Shown one piece after another: positions 1 to 10,217 of a stretch of DNA of 64,000 bases. A model generated the notes under the pieces. That model worked only from the letters and a program-made list of their open reading frames with translations. It did no database searches and was not told where the DNA came from. How positions within the stretch are numbered: the first letter of the stretch is position 1; every line of letters starts with the position of its first letter. Source of the DNA: Candidatus Kapaibacterium sp. (GTDB lineage: Bacteria; Bacteroidota; Ignavibacteria; Kapaibacteriales; UBA2268); the NCBI GenBank assembly GCA_937927515.1, contig CALBDO010000013.1, forward strand, positions 1 to 64,000. Direction: 5' to 3'. The translations under genes were made by a program, and so were the position numbers.

Positions 1-2
1 AT

Positions 3-182
3 ATCTCCTGTAGCTTTCTGTTTGGTTTTGAAGATTTACCAGACCAAATTGAGCTGTTTGCACTTTCGCGACCTTTTTCAGTAGAAATTTATTATCTCCA
101 AAAATTAAATATCAATCCTAACACCTTCACGGAAAAATTCAGACCAGATAGGCATCGTGCAACTGGTTATTGCCGGAGTTAG
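3..182 (+). CDS. C-terminal fragment of an unidentified protein
   Basis: An open frame enters from the left edge and runs 59 codons to a TAG at 180-182. The codon choice (TTT, GAA, GAT, TTA, AAA) looks like that of the neighbouring genes, so this is probably the 3' end of a real gene. The last residues are rich in basic and aromatic amino acids (ending near RHRATGYCRS). I do not recognise the family. A tail of an SIS-type sugar isomerase is one loose possibility, based only on general appearance. About 120 bases separate it from the next gene, and they contain no clear terminator. Confidence 0.4.
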   Translation: MSCSFLFGFEDLPDQIELFALSRPFSVEIYYLQKLNINPNTFTEKFRPDRHRATGYCRS

Positions 183-301
183 GTTCGAGATTGTCGGAAA
201 TTTATAAATGAAATTCTACCAATTTTCAGCTAATTAGTTCAATTTTATTAATTTGTATGAGTGGGGACATATTATGTTCAATCATATAAAAAGGTGATGT
301 T

Positions 302-1645
302 ATGAAAAAGTTCTTTGTTCTTTCGGTTTTCTTCTTTTCTGCACTTTTTGTGCAGGCGCAGTATCCAGTTGTTGGCGATTGGAGCGACCTCCTGTGGGAG
401 GGTGGCACAGATAATTTTCACTATAATGTAGCATTTCATCCAAATTCCAAGTATGTTGCGGGGAACGCTTATGGTGTGGGTATTGAAATTCTCTCGGTAG
501 AAGATGGGAAAAGAGTCAAAGCTTATAGTGGAGACAGACCTTATTTCCTAAAAAATGGGAAACAATTGGCGTATCAAAGGGGTTCATGGGGTAGTTATAA
601 TGTAATAGTTCAAGATTTCGAAACGGATAGCATTATATTTTCTAAGTTGTTAGAAGGGTACAATGGTGTCTCATTTGCCATATCACCGGAAGAAGAAATA
701 ATAGCTGTGGGGAGTGCAAAAGGTGTCCATTTGTATTTTATAAAGACGGGCGAACTTTTACGAAGCAAAAGTATAGAAGAACAATTTTATGCGGCGAACT
801 TTGTTGATGTGCTTTCCATGCTTTATCTTCCTGATGGAAAGCAAATATTTTTACAAGCGGTGGCTCTGTATGGTAACCCAAGGTTGGGTTTTGGATATGT
901 ATATAAATATTTCATCTGGGACTTAGAGACAGATTCACTCATTCCATCAGGTTGGCTATTCCCCGTATCTATTACTCCCGATGGCACAAGGATGGTATAT
1001 CGTGGTGGAGGACAAGGCAGAATTGCAACAGTGATTGATTTAAGAACAAATGAGGAAGTTGGTTATGTTGCCACCCCTCCTCCTCCATACGACACCCTTA
1101 TAAATTTGTACAGGTTGAATGACTTATCCATTTCTCCCGATGGTCGGTATGTGCTTTATACAATCGAGGAATACCCTGAAAGATATTTCCCATACTATAT
1201 TGGTATTTGGGACATCGAAATGAATAGACTTGTATATATAGGTCCCAGAACCCTTGCAGGATACTCTTGTGCATTTTCCCCAAATGGTAAATATTTTGCA
1301 ATAGCTTATTCTATTTTCCTTTTTGACTTTGAAAAGATAAAGCGAAAAATAGAGATGGCGAGCGATGTATACGAACCGAAGGCAAAGGATGCACTTTTCG
1401 TTTATTACAATCCAGCCCAAGTAGACTACATTTGGATAGAGTATCCCGACGATGCAGAAGTACCAACCATACTTACGATTTACAATATGTATGGGGAGAT
1501 GGTAATCCGAAAGGAATGCGACCAAGATGCCCTCAGGCACAAAGCATATGCAATACCCCTACGCGAGCTGGCAAGCGGGATTTATTTTGTTACAATCAAC
1601 TCCGGTGGCAAGCTAACCACACAGAAGTTTGTAGTAACAAAATGA
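302..1645 (+). CDS. Secreted beta-propeller (WD40-like) protein with T9SS sorting domain
   Basis: The 447-residue product starts with a typical Sec signal peptide (two lysines, a hydrophobic stretch, then VQAQ around residue 20). The body contains repeated blade-like motifs such as SPDGRYV, SPNGKYF and TPDGTRMV, about 40-60 residues apart, as in WD40/YVTN-type propellers. The last ~80 residues (ILTIYNMYGEMV ... LASGIYFVTI ... KFVVTK) match the general pattern of a T9SS type A C-terminal domain, so the protein is probably exported through the outer membrane and surface-attached or released. The ATG is preceded by AAGGTGAT, a usable ribosome site. No catalytic motif is visible; the role is probably binding or scaffolding. 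Confidence 0.8.
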   Translation: MKKFFVLSVFFFSALFVQAQYPVVGDWSDLLWEGGTDNFHYNVAFHPNSKYVAGNAYGVGIEILSVEDGKRVKAYSGDRPYFLKNGKQLAYQRGSWGSYNVIVQDFETDSIIFSKLLEGYNGVSFAISPEEEIIAVGSAKGVHLYFIKTGELLRSKSIEEQFYAANFVDVLSMLYLPDGKQIFLQAVALYGNPRLGFGYVYKYFIWDLETDSLIPSGWLFPVSITPDGTRMVYRGGGQGRIATVIDLRTNEEVGYVATPPPPYDTLINLYRLNDLSISPDGRYVLYTIEEYPERYFPYYIGIWDIEMNRLVYIGPRTLAGYSCAFSPNGKYFAIAYSIFLFDFEKIKRKIEMASDVYEPKAKDALFVYYNPAQVDYIWIEYPDDAEVPTILTIYNMYGEMVIRKECDQDALRHKAYAIPLRELASGIYFVTINSGGKLTTQKFVVTK

Positions 1646-1708
1646 TTATTGATTTAATAGTTCGAAAGAATACATTATCCTGGCTGGTGATTATAAGTCT
1701 AAACTGTT

Positions 1709-2599
1709 TTAGATGTTTCTTAGGAAGAGAAGTGCAATACCAAGTACTGCCAAAAATGCTCCGATAATTGATTGAAGGGATAGCTTTTCCTGGTGAATGT
1801 ATTTGGAAATTGGCAACATCAGCACTGGTTGCAAGGACATTATTGTAGCTGCAATACCAACATGAACGTGGGTTACTGCTATAAAACTAAATGTTATGCC
1901 AAGATAAGGACCGATAATTGAACCAATGATTAAAAGAATAAGTATCTTCTTTTTGAATAGTAAACCAAGGGATTTACAATTGAGCCTTCTTTTAAGCAAT
2001 CCAATCAATCCTAAAATAACAAAAGAAGGGAAGATGCGATAAAAAGTTGCTGATAGCGGGTGTATATTATCGACAAGAAATGCATATTTAGTTAGAATCA
2101 ATCCCCCAGCTTGTCCAATAGATGCAAGCAAGCCAAAAATAATCCCCTTGCGAGTTATAGTAAACTGTGTTGCTTCTGAGCTATTTTGTTGATATATTAC
2201 CAAGCAAATTCCGAAGAAAGTAACAATCATCCCTAAAATCCCAATGAATGTTATTACTTCTCTGAATGTATAATAAGCGATGATTGCTCCAAAGGCTGGG
2301 TTGCTGGACATCAAAATCATGGTGTAACGAGGACCTATCTCCTTAAGAGATTTGAATAAGAAAGTGTCGCCGAGGACCAATCCAACCACACCACTTAAAA
2401 CTAAATAAAAAAGTTGAAGTGTATTAGTTTCGAGAGAAATTCCAAAGGCTAAGCAGGTTGAAAAAATCAGAAATGAAGATAAAATCAACCTCGAGATATT
2501 CAAGTTGAACGAGCCAACTCTATTAACAACTGCCGAGAAGACATATGGTGAAATTGACCATAAAATAGATGCAGATAGAGCGCTTAATTCACCAATCAT
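1709..2599 (-). CDS. EamA/DMT-family permease
   Basis: This 296-residue, very hydrophobic protein has about ten predicted membrane helices in two similar halves, the layout of the drug/metabolite transporter (EamA) family. The first half begins with SALSASILWSISPYVFS and the second with a similar segment after the loop around residue 145 (ITRKGIIFGLLASIGQAGG). Family members export or import amino acids, nucleotide sugars or other small metabolites in the inner membrane; the substrate cannot be predicted here. It converges with the propeller gene and is divergent from the thiolase gene, so it is probably transcribed alone. The start is ATG at 2599. Confidence 0.85.
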   Translation of the reverse strand: MIGELSALSASILWSISPYVFSAVVNRVGSFNLNISRLILSSFLIFSTCLAFGISLETNTLQLFYLVLSGVVGLVLGDTFLFKSLKEIGPRYTMILMSSNPAFGAIIAYYTFREVITFIGILGMIVTFFGICLVIYQQNSSEATQFTITRKGIIFGLLASIGQAGGLILTKYAFLVDNIHPLSATFYRIFPSFVILGLIGLLKRRLNCKSLGLLFKKKILILLIIGSIIGPYLGITFSFIAVTHVHVGIAATIMSLQPVLMLPISKYIHQEKLSLQSIIGAFLAVLGIALLFLRNI

Positions 2600-2694
2600 A
2601 TTTTACCTAAAAAGTTGCAAAATTAACTTTTCTGTGAGATACTTTTTTATTAATTTGATTTTCAACAGAATCATAAATAATTTGGAGTTTTAAA

Positions 2695-3867
2695 ATGGGT
2701 AGTGTTATTGTATCTGCTGTACGCACACCAGTTGGCTCCTTTTTGGGCTCACTTTCAAATCTAACTGCTCCACAGTTGGGTTCAATTGTTATTCGTGAAG
2801 CGGTTAAGCGTGCAGGAATTCAGCCGGAGGAAGTAAGCGAAGTCATTATGGGAGAGGTTTTGCAGGGTGGTGTTGGTCAAGCACCAGCTCGGCAGGCTGC
2901 GATTTATGCCGGACTTCCCGTCGGTGTTCCTTGTATGACAATTAACAAAGTTTGTGGCAGTGGCTTGAAAGCTGTTATGTTAGCAGACCAAGCGATTAAA
3001 TGCAAAGATGCATCTGTTGTCGTTGCCGGGGGAATGGAGTCGATGTCCAATGCTCCTTATTTTGTGAAAAAAGCTCGTACTGGTCTTAGAATGGGGAATG
3101 TGGAACTAATCGACTTGATGATTCATGATGGATTATGGGATGTTTACAATCAAATTCATATGGGAAATGCTGGGGATTTGTGCGCCCGGGAATTTAAAAT
3201 CTCGAGGGATGAGCAAGACGAATATGCTATTATGAGTTACAAACGAGCACTTGAAGCCCAAGAAAAAGGTTGGTTTGCCGAAGAAATAGTACCAGTTGAA
3301 ATCGAGGATAAAAAAGACAAAATAATTGTTGATAAGGATGAAGAGCCTAGCAAAGTGAAATTCGATAAAATCAAGCAATTAAAACCAGCATTTAGTAAAG
3401 ATGGTACTATAACAGCGGCAAATGCTTCTAAAATTGATGATGGAGCCGCTGCTTTAGTTATAATGGACGAAGAGGTAGCCAAGGCAAAGGGAATCAAACC
3501 GATTGCAAGGATTGTTGCTCACGACTCGTATGCTCAGCAGCCCGAATGGTTCACGACAGCACCAGCAAAAGCTATAGCAAAAGTTTGCAAAAAAGCGAAT
3601 ATGAAAGTCGAGGATATTGATTTATTCGAGATAAACGAAGCCTTCGCAGTAGTTACAATTGTTACATGCAAGGAACTTAATATCCCATACGAAAAAGTAA
3701 ATATTCACGGTGGTGCAGTTGCGATTGGTCATCCAATTGGTGCTTCCGGAGCGAGAATTTTAACTACATTAATCTATGCATTGAAAAAAGAAGGCAAAAA
3801 GTATGGACTTGCAACCTTGTGCATCGGAGGCGGGGAAGCAAGTGCATTGATAATCGAAATGTTATAA
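2695..3867 (+). CDS. Acetyl-CoA acetyltransferase (thiolase II)
   Basis: The 390-residue protein is full length for biosynthetic/degradative thiolases, which interconvert two acetyl-CoA and acetoacetyl-CoA. All active-site elements are visible: nucleophile Cys87 in NKVCGSGLKAV, the NEAFAVV motif, His346 in AIGHPIGASGAR, and Cys376 in LCIGGGEA near the C-terminus. It should be a cytoplasmic tetramer used in short-chain acyl-CoA, polyhydroxyalkanoate or fatty-acid metabolism. An MDR oxidoreductase follows 87 bases downstream but has its own likely promoter, so co-transcription is uncertain. The symbols atoB, phaA and thlA are all possible and are not distinguished here. Confidence 0.93.
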   Translation: MGSVIVSAVRTPVGSFLGSLSNLTAPQLGSIVIREAVKRAGIQPEEVSEVIMGEVLQGGVGQAPARQAAIYAGLPVGVPCMTINKVCGSGLKAVMLADQAIKCKDASVVVAGGMESMSNAPYFVKKARTGLRMGNVELIDLMIHDGLWDVYNQIHMGNAGDLCAREFKISRDEQDEYAIMSYKRALEAQEKGWFAEEIVPVEIEDKKDKIIVDKDEEPSKVKFDKIKQLKPAFSKDGTITAANASKIDDGAAALVIMDEEVAKAKGIKPIARIVAHDSYAQQPEWFTTAPAKAIAKVCKKANMKVEDIDLFEINEAFAVVTIVTCKELNIPYEKVNIHGGAVAIGHPIGASGARILTTLIYALKKEGKKYGLATLCIGGGEASALIIEML

Positions 3868-3933
3868 TTCCAATTTTAGCTACTATTCATTAAATGTTAC
3901 AAGATTTTGTGACTTTGTAGTATATTACATTTT

Positions 3934-3941
3934 TAATTTTG
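3934..3941 (+). promoter_or_regulatory. Candidate -7 promoter element TAATTTTG
   Basis: TAATTTTG matches the TAnnTTTG -7 element known for the primary sigma factor of Bacteroidota. It lies 13 bases before the ATG of the MDR oxidoreductase, giving a short leader that still holds a GAGG ribosome site. A matching -33 TTG was not convincingly placed. Confidence 0.4.
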
Positions 3942-3954
3942 TCGAGGTTAATTT

Positions 3955-4983
3955 ATGAAGGCTATAATTATCCAGGAACACGGAAATCCAAATGTTTTGA
4001 AATATGTTGAAAATTTTCCAGAACCAGAATTAAAATCAAACGAGGTGTTAGTTAAAGTTCATTATACAAGTTTGAACAGGGTAGACCTACATATCCGACG
4101 AGGCTATCCTGGACTAAATCTTCAATTTCCACATATTCTCGGAGCCGACATTGCTGGTGAAATTGTTGCAGTAGGCAGCGACGTTAAGAACATAAATATT
4201 GGAGATAAAGTAGTAGCTTATCCATTAGTTCTCCCTAAGTCATCAAATCCAAAATTCCAGGGGATGGAGCATCTGAATGATGGATGGAAATATTTTGGTA
4301 TGCACGTTTGGGGTTCCTATGCTCAATTCGTTTCTGTGCCGTCGGAAAATGTTTTAAAAATAACTGGCGATGTAAATTTTTTAGAAGCATGCACTTTACC
4401 CGTTGCTGGACTTACTGCATACCATGCTGTGGTCACTGTTGGTGATTTAAAAGAAGGGGATGTTTTCTTTTTCTGGGGTGGGTCGAGTGGATTGGGTGCT
4501 TTTGCAATTCAACTTGCAAAAATGAGAGGAGCTACTGTCGTAACAACAGTTGGTAGTAATGAAAAGAAACAAAAGGTAGCTTCTCTCGGTGCCGACTTTG
4601 TCTACAATCGAAATGAGGATGACGTAGTGAGTGAAACATTAAGAATGTTTCCTAATGGTGTAGATGTTGTTTTGGATTTTGTAGGCAGTGGAACTTTCGA
4701 CAAGTCGTTGACATTGTTGCGTAAAAATGGTAAGCTATTGGTTTGTGGTATGTTAACCTCGCCAGAAGTGACTTTGAATTTACAAAGATTTTACATCCGT
4801 CATTTGAACTTATGTGGTCTATATCTTGGGTCTATGAATGAATTTAAGGAACTTGTTGGATTGTTTAATCTGGGTAAGATAAAGCCGACAATTGATAAAG
4901 TTTTTGAACTAAAACAAGCAAATTTTGCTCACGAATATATGGAATCGAACCAACACATAGGCAAAATTATATTGGCAATCTAA
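3955..4983 (+). CDS. Zinc-free MDR oxidoreductase (quinone reductase-like)
   Basis: This 342-residue protein has the medium-chain dehydrogenase/reductase fold. It has a GroES-like N-terminal domain (HILGADIAGEIVAVG, residues 60-74) and a Rossmann domain with a glycine-rich loop GGSSGLGA at 175-182, which binds NAD(P)H. The catalytic zinc cysteine expected near residue 40 is replaced by SLNRVDLHIRRG, and the four structural-zinc cysteines expected around residues 90-115 are absent. It therefore resembles NADPH:quinone or enoyl reductase-type members rather than alcohol dehydrogenases. Its substrate is unknown. Its neighbour, the thiolase, suggests but does not prove acyl-CoA-linked chemistry. 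Confidence 0.85.
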   Translation: MKAIIIQEHGNPNVLKYVENFPEPELKSNEVLVKVHYTSLNRVDLHIRRGYPGLNLQFPHILGADIAGEIVAVGSDVKNINIGDKVVAYPLVLPKSSNPKFQGMEHLNDGWKYFGMHVWGSYAQFVSVPSENVLKITGDVNFLEACTLPVAGLTAYHAVVTVGDLKEGDVFFFWGGSSGLGAFAIQLAKMRGATVVTTVGSNEKKQKVASLGADFVYNRNEDDVVSETLRMFPNGVDVVLDFVGSGTFDKSLTLLRKNGKLLVCGMLTSPEVTLNLQRFYIRHLNLCGLYLGSMNEFKELVGLFNLGKIKPTIDKVFELKQANFAHEYMESNQHIGKIILAI

Positions 4984-5158
4984 TAACTTTTAAAGTCTGA
5001 GACAGTTCTGTTTGGTTTTAGAATGTTGAGTTCAACATTTAAAGCCATTATTTTTTTACTTTAACAAAATGGCACAAAATTTTCTTACCTTAGTAATTTG
5101 AATATTTAGTTTATATAGAGAATTGTTTTGTTGAATATTAGCCATTTTTCCCAATTTT

Positions 5159-8100
5159 ATGATTATGCAAACTGCTGCTAAAACCGCTGCAATAATTATT
5201 TCCGATGGAAATGTCACAAATCTCATAAACAATGTTTTTAACATTTTGAAGCAGAGCTTCTTTAAATGCGGAATGTTAGATTTGTTGGTTTTTTATAAAA
5301 ATGAACAAGAGAAAGAAAAATTAGAAAGTATATTCAAGCACATCAGTTTTGGCAATGTTTTTATATCAAAACAAAACGACTTTAAAGCTTTTTTGATGAA
5401 ATATTTAAAAGAAACAAGCACTGAACTTATCTTTTTTAACTTAGAGCGATTACATTTGCGCTCGGATGCTTTAGAAATATTGTCGACTTATCTTGATAAT
5501 AATGAGAATGTTGATGGAGTTTTTTCTGATTTCATTATATCTCTCAATCAAGATGTTGAATATGAAATAAATGAAGCAGATTTTGCAACAAACTTCCCTT
5601 TTGAAATTTACAAAATATCGCCAAACTCCAAAATATTTCCATCAATTTTGGTTATAAGAAAAAGTTTTTTCATTGAATTTCTCAACCAGATAGACCCGAA
5701 GAGAGCACTGAACTATTTAAATTTTCAACAATTTATACTTGGCAAGAATTTTCAAATTGAAAAACTTGATACATTGTTAGGAAGCAAAAGGCTGGATTTA
5801 CAAATTGATAATTTCGAGAGCTCCGACAAAGTAATTAAAAATAAATGGTTATTCGATGCATTAATGAAGTTTTACGGCAAAGATATTATCCGACCTATTT
5901 CTGGTAAGGATTTAATTGCATTACCTTTACATTTTTCAAATCCACATAATGATTTAGTAACTGTTGTTGTGTTGTCGGATTTAGACGAAAAAAAGTCCTA
6001 CTTCAATCAAACTATCGAAACCCTGAAACACCAAACACATACGAATCTTGAGATTTTAGAATGTTCCTCTAATAAAGAATTTGAGGTTCCTATACGAAAC
6101 ATTTTTTCAAGGATTGCTTCGGGCAAATATTTGATGTTTATAAATTCTGGGGATGAACTCTTTCCAAATTGCATAGAAGTTTTAGTAAAAATCTTAAAAG
6201 ATAACCCAAATTATAGCTATGTATATGTCGACCACTTTTTATCGGACAATCAAACTTTAGTGAGAAATGTAGATTTTAGTTTTGAAAAGCTGAAAAGGTT
6301 TAATTTTGTTCCTTGTTATATACTTTTCAATCGAGCTCCTTTTATAATGGAAAACTACTTCGACGAATTTTTGCCGTTGAATTATTCATTATGGGAATTT
6401 CTGTTAAGGATTGGCAAAAAAAAATTTTACGGTACTCGTTGCAATCAACCTTTGCTCAAAGCTGTCAAGAAGATGGATATTTTAGAGAATAAGAATTCAT
6501 ATTTAGATGCAAAATATAAATCAAAAATTGTCCTGAAACACAGAGATTTGTTTACAGAAATGCAATTGCAATGGGCGACCTCTACCGCATCTGGAGAGAA
6601 TCTATTTGATAATTCAAAAATACCACTTGGGATAATACCAAATAATGTTCTTTTGACAAAAGTTTTATCCAATAAATCGGAGGTGAAAGAAGTGAAACAA
6701 CGAAGAAAACTACTCTTTGTAATGTATGGATGGAACGATACCGGTGGCGGTACAATCTGTCCGAAGAACACTGCATTGGAACTCGGTAGACGAGGTTGGG
6801 ACGTTTCTGTATTCTATGCCTCAACGAAGTTCGAGCCGTCAAAACAACGTTACCAATTAGATGTGAGCCAAGAAGAAAATGTTAAACTTTTTGGGTTATA
6901 CAATCGCCCAGCTCCATTTAGCAATCCGGAAAATCCAGAGCAAGACATTTCGGACCCAAATATTGAGAAAATCTTTATGGAGTTATTGGAGAAGACTCAA
7001 CCCGAAATTATTCACTTTCATAATTTACACGGTCTTTGTTTAAGTCTACCTAAAATAGCCAAAGAGAAGTTTAAAATTCCAACTATATTTACACCTTACA
7101 ATTACTACCTCATAGACCCGAATCTATATATGTTTAACTCTGATTTTACCATATGGAAAAACACCAATTTCTTTGAAAATTCTGATTTAGTAAAGAGATT
7201 TCCGGAGAAAAGACAGTCCTATCAAAAGCGGCTGGATTTTTGTAAGCAATTAATTTACGAATATTTTGACCTTTTCTTGGCAGTTTCGCGTAGGCAAAAA
7301 GAGATTTTTTACGAATTTGCTGGTAATCGTGACAATATCATTGTAGTTCACCAGGCAAACCAAATAGTTGATGAACTTTGGGAAAACAAAAATTTGGAAA
7401 TCGAAGCGAAGAGGAGATTGCCCGCAAGGTTAAGGATTGGTTATCTTGGAGGAGTTTTTCCATCAAAGGGGGTTCATAATTTTGTTAGTGCTGCTCAGCA
7501 CTTCTTGCCAATCGATGCGGAATTTCATGTCTATGGTTTTGTCGTTGGACAATATCGTCAAATTTTGAACCATTTGGACAAGAAAAAGATAATCATTTAC
7601 CATAATAATTATTCAGACAAAGACTTGGAGCGAATTGCTAAGGAGATTGATATTGGTATTTGTTCCTCTATTTACGAAGACCCAGCACCTCTTGTTCTAC
7701 TTGAAATGAATGCTATGAGGTTACCCGTACTCGGTTCGAAAATTGGTGGTATACCGGATTTTGTTGTTGATGGTGTCACAGGTTTTTTATTCGAACCAAA
7801 CGATGTAAGCTCTATGGTTAGTGCCATAAGGTATTGTTTGCTCAACACCGACGTTGTCGGAGACATTCGTCAAAAGATATTTCCATATTACACTTTTCGG
7901 GCGTACATAGACCATCTCGAGAAAATTTATCTTACCATGCTAAACGATGGGATTAAAAATCCAAAGGATTTTGAACTGATTATTACAAATAAGCTCTATG
8001 CCTTGCCAAAAGTATCTGATGCAAGATTTACTCATGTTGGACCATTACCAAATCAAATAGAGGATGCATTTAAACATTTGGGATTTGAATTGCTAAAAAT

Positions 8101-10195
8101 ACATTTGAAGGATGAACAAGATGATTATTTAACGTATTTAGCTGAATTCAAAATCCCTAAAGAAGTCACAATTTCCTCTTTTTTTGAGGAAATAGAAGGC
8201 ATAATAACAGAGGAAAGGATGAGTGATGAGAAAACACTTGTACACGACAAATATACTGTTAAACCAACTTTATCGGACACAATAGATGAAGAGAAAGTAT
8301 TTGAACTTGCAGACTTAAACAACTTAGTCTCTGAAAACTCCATTAGAAGTGTTTTGGATGAAAAACAGACAGAACTTCCCAAATCTTTTACCTCTGTGGA
8401 ATATCAACCAGAACTGAATGTGGTTTGGGAAGGTTCGCAATTTGTATATCACTCTCTTGCTTTAATCAACCGAGAGCACTGTTCAAATTTAATCGACACA
8501 AATCTTGTTGAGGTGACAATTATTCCATATGAAACAGAACAATTCCAGCCCATAGGAAACCCAAAATATGAAAAGTTAGCTAAAAAGGATATTAGAATTA
8601 AAGATGAACCACCAGATTGGGTAAAGAAATTGCCATATTTGTGGATAAGACATCAATGGCCACCGAAAGCAGACCCACCAAAGGGTGCAAAATGGGTCAT
8701 TATTCAACCTTGGGAATTTACCACACTTCCAAAGAGGTTTGTTGATATATTCTTGCAAGCTGATGAACTTTGGGTTCCTTCGAATTTTACAAGGCAAGCA
8801 TATATAAATAGCGGAATTCCATTCAACAAGGTCCAAGTAGTTCCAAACGGCGTAGACCCAAATCTGTTTCAACCCAACGGAAGAGTTTTTGAATTGCAAA
8901 CGAAAAAGAAGTTAAAATTCCTTTATGTTGGTGGTACAACATTCAGAAAAGGATTTGATGTACTTTTGCAAAGCTATGTATCAGCCTTTACCTCCAAGGA
9001 TGATGTGGTATTGGTTGTCAAGGACATGGGTACCGAGTCGGTTTATCGTGGGCAAACATCTGAGGAAATGATAAATGCAGTAATAAATACACCCGGCTCT
9101 CCCGAAATTATTTACATAAAAGAATATCTTACGGAAGAGGAGATGGCAAGTCTCTATCGAGCTTGCGATGTGTTTGTTTCTCCATATCGTGGCGAAGGTT
9201 TTTCGCTTCCAGCATTGGAGGCAATGGCGTCTGGACTACCCGTCATCGTCACAGAGGGTGGAGCAACAGAAGATTTCGTCTTGGAATCATTTGCTTGGAA
9301 AGTCCCTTCCTACAAGATTTCTATTGGAACTATGATTGACAACGACCCATTAGTCGGCGAAGCTTTTCTGCTCGAACCAGATGGTGATTTTCTTTCAAGT
9401 CTATTGAGAGCAATATACCAAAATCCTGCCGATATAACTGTTAAAGGTATTCTTGCATCCTCCTATGCGAGAAGTTTCTGGACTTGGAAACGTTCTACCT
9501 TGAAGCTTCTTTCGCGAATTGATGCATTGTATGGTAAGGAACTTTCCAAGAAGGCAAAAGATATTTTGGTAGACCAAATCGACGCTCAAATACTTCTTGG
9601 AAAAGCCGAAGAGTATTTTGCTTCTGGTGAACTTGCCGAAGCTTTTCGAATTCTGAAAAAAGTGGAAGAAAATTTGGATGAATTATGTTTAAAGTATAGG
9701 GTCTTTGCCCTCCTACGTCTTGCTGTTATACATATTTTGAACAAAGATTTTCACAGTGCAAGTATTTATCTGACTAGAGTAGAAGAACTAAGTGATAAGA
9801 ACATTGATAGTCTATATTTACGGTCGAAAATGCTTCACTTACAAAACAAATTAGTAGATGCGTTAGAGAACTATACAGAATTGGTTTCAAGATGGAATTC
9901 CGAGAGGTTTTATTCGGTTATAGGTAATTCTCTCGACCAGATTTTGACAGAGATGGGCGAAATTATGCTTGATATGAGAGATATTGAAAAAGCACTTCAA
10001 TTATTCACAAATGCAATTAAATTGAATCAACGTAATGTTGAAGCCCATATTGGCTCTGCAAGATGCTTCCAAGACGTTGGAGATTTTGAGGAAGCTCGAA
10101 GAATGTTGGAGTGGGCTCTAAAAATAGATGTAGACAATCAGGAAGCCAAGGAACTTTTAAAAAGATTAGAAGCAGAAAAATTAGATATTTCTTGA
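5159..10195 (+). CDS. Giant multi-module glycosyltransferase with TPR tail
   Basis: A single 1678-codon frame encodes what look like several enzymes in a row. Residues ~1-250 resemble a degenerate GT2-type domain. Residues ~265-450 form a second GT2-like domain (MFINSGDELFPN). Residues ~513-920 form a GT4 domain beginning LLFVMYGWNDTGGGT with the sugar-binding motif ...PLVLLEMNAMRLPVLGS. Residues ~1080-1480 form a second GT4 domain (VPNGVDPNLF; ACDVFVSPYRGEGFSLPALE, a full EX7E-type motif). Residues ~1480-1678 look like TPR repeats. No signal peptide or membrane helix is visible, so it should act in the cytoplasm, likely building a polysaccharide or glycosylating surface proteins. No neighbouring gene helps identify the product. 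Alternative start ATG at 5165. Confidence 0.85.
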   Translation: MIMQTAAKTAAIIISDGNVTNLINNVFNILKQSFFKCGMLDLLVFYKNEQEKEKLESIFKHISFGNVFISKQNDFKAFLMKYLKETSTELIFFNLERLHLRSDALEILSTYLDNNENVDGVFSDFIISLNQDVEYEINEADFATNFPFEIYKISPNSKIFPSILVIRKSFFIEFLNQIDPKRALNYLNFQQFILGKNFQIEKLDTLLGSKRLDLQIDNFESSDKVIKNKWLFDALMKFYGKDIIRPISGKDLIALPLHFSNPHNDLVTVVVLSDLDEKKSYFNQTIETLKHQTHTNLEILECSSNKEFEVPIRNIFSRIASGKYLMFINSGDELFPNCIEVLVKILKDNPNYSYVYVDHFLSDNQTLVRNVDFSFEKLKRFNFVPCYILFNRAPFIMENYFDEFLPLNYSLWEFLLRIGKKKFYGTRCNQPLLKAVKKMDILENKNSYLDAKYKSKIVLKHRDLFTEMQLQWATSTASGENLFDNSKIPLGIIPNNVLLTKVLSNKSEVKEVKQRRKLLFVMYGWNDTGGGTICPKNTALELGRRGWDVSVFYASTKFEPSKQRYQLDVSQEENVKLFGLYNRPAPFSNPENPEQDISDPNIEKIFMELLEKTQPEIIHFHNLHGLCLSLPKIAKEKFKIPTIFTPYNYYLIDPNLYMFNSDFTIWKNTNFFENSDLVKRFPEKRQSYQKRLDFCKQLIYEYFDLFLAVSRRQKEIFYEFAGNRDNIIVVHQANQIVDELWENKNLEIEAKRRLPARLRIGYLGGVFPSKGVHNFVSAAQHFLPIDAEFHVYGFVVGQYRQILNHLDKKKIIIYHNNYSDKDLERIAKEIDIGICSSIYEDPAPLVLLEMNAMRLPVLGSKIGGIPDFVVDGVTGFLFEPNDVSSMVSAIRYCLLNTDVVGDIRQKIFPYYTFRAYIDHLEKIYLTMLNDGIKNPKDFELIITNKLYALPKVSDARFTHVGPLPNQIEDAFKHLGFELLKIHLKDEQDDYLTYLAEFKIPKEVTISSFFEEIEGIITEERMSDEKTLVHDKYTVKPTLSDTIDEEKVFELADLNNLVSENSIRSVLDEKQTELPKSFTSVEYQPELNVVWEGSQFVYHSLALINREHCSNLIDTNLVEVTIIPYETEQFQPIGNPKYEKLAKKDIRIKDEPPDWVKKLPYLWIRHQWPPKADPPKGAKWVIIQPWEFTTLPKRFVDIFLQADELWVPSNFTRQAYINSGIPFNKVQVVPNGVDPNLFQPNGRVFELQTKKKLKFLYVGGTTFRKGFDVLLQSYVSAFTSKDDVVLVVKDMGTESVYRGQTSEEMINAVINTPGSPEIIYIKEYLTEEEMASLYRACDVFVSPYRGEGFSLPALEAMASGLPVIVTEGGATEDFVLESFAWKVPSYKISIGTMIDNDPLVGEAFLLEPDGDFLSSLLRAIYQNPADITVKGILASSYARSFWTWKRSTLKLLSRIDALYGKELSKKAKDILVDQIDAQILLGKAEEYFASGELAEAFRILKKVEENLDELCLKYRVFALLRLAVIHILNKDFHSASIYLTRVEELSDKNIDSLYLRSKMLHLQNKLVDALENYTELVSRWNSERFYSVIGNSLDQILTEMGEIMLDMRDIEKALQLFTNAIKLNQRNVEAHIGSARCFQDVGDFEEARRMLEWALKIDVDNQEAKELLKRLEAEKLDIS

Positions 10196-10217
10196 TTTTT
10201 TTGTATTTAAGTATTAG

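Noticed and set aside
15-28. TTCTGTTTGGTTTT shared with the region near 5006-5019
   Set aside because: A 14-base match in AT-rich DNA with no further similarity around it; treated as chance.
5022-5039. AATGTTGA-GT-TCAACATT inverted repeat after the MDR oxidoreductase gene
   Set aside because: The arms pair well, but the T tract follows only after about a dozen bases, so I did not call it a terminator. It may be a chance palindrome in AT-rich DNA.
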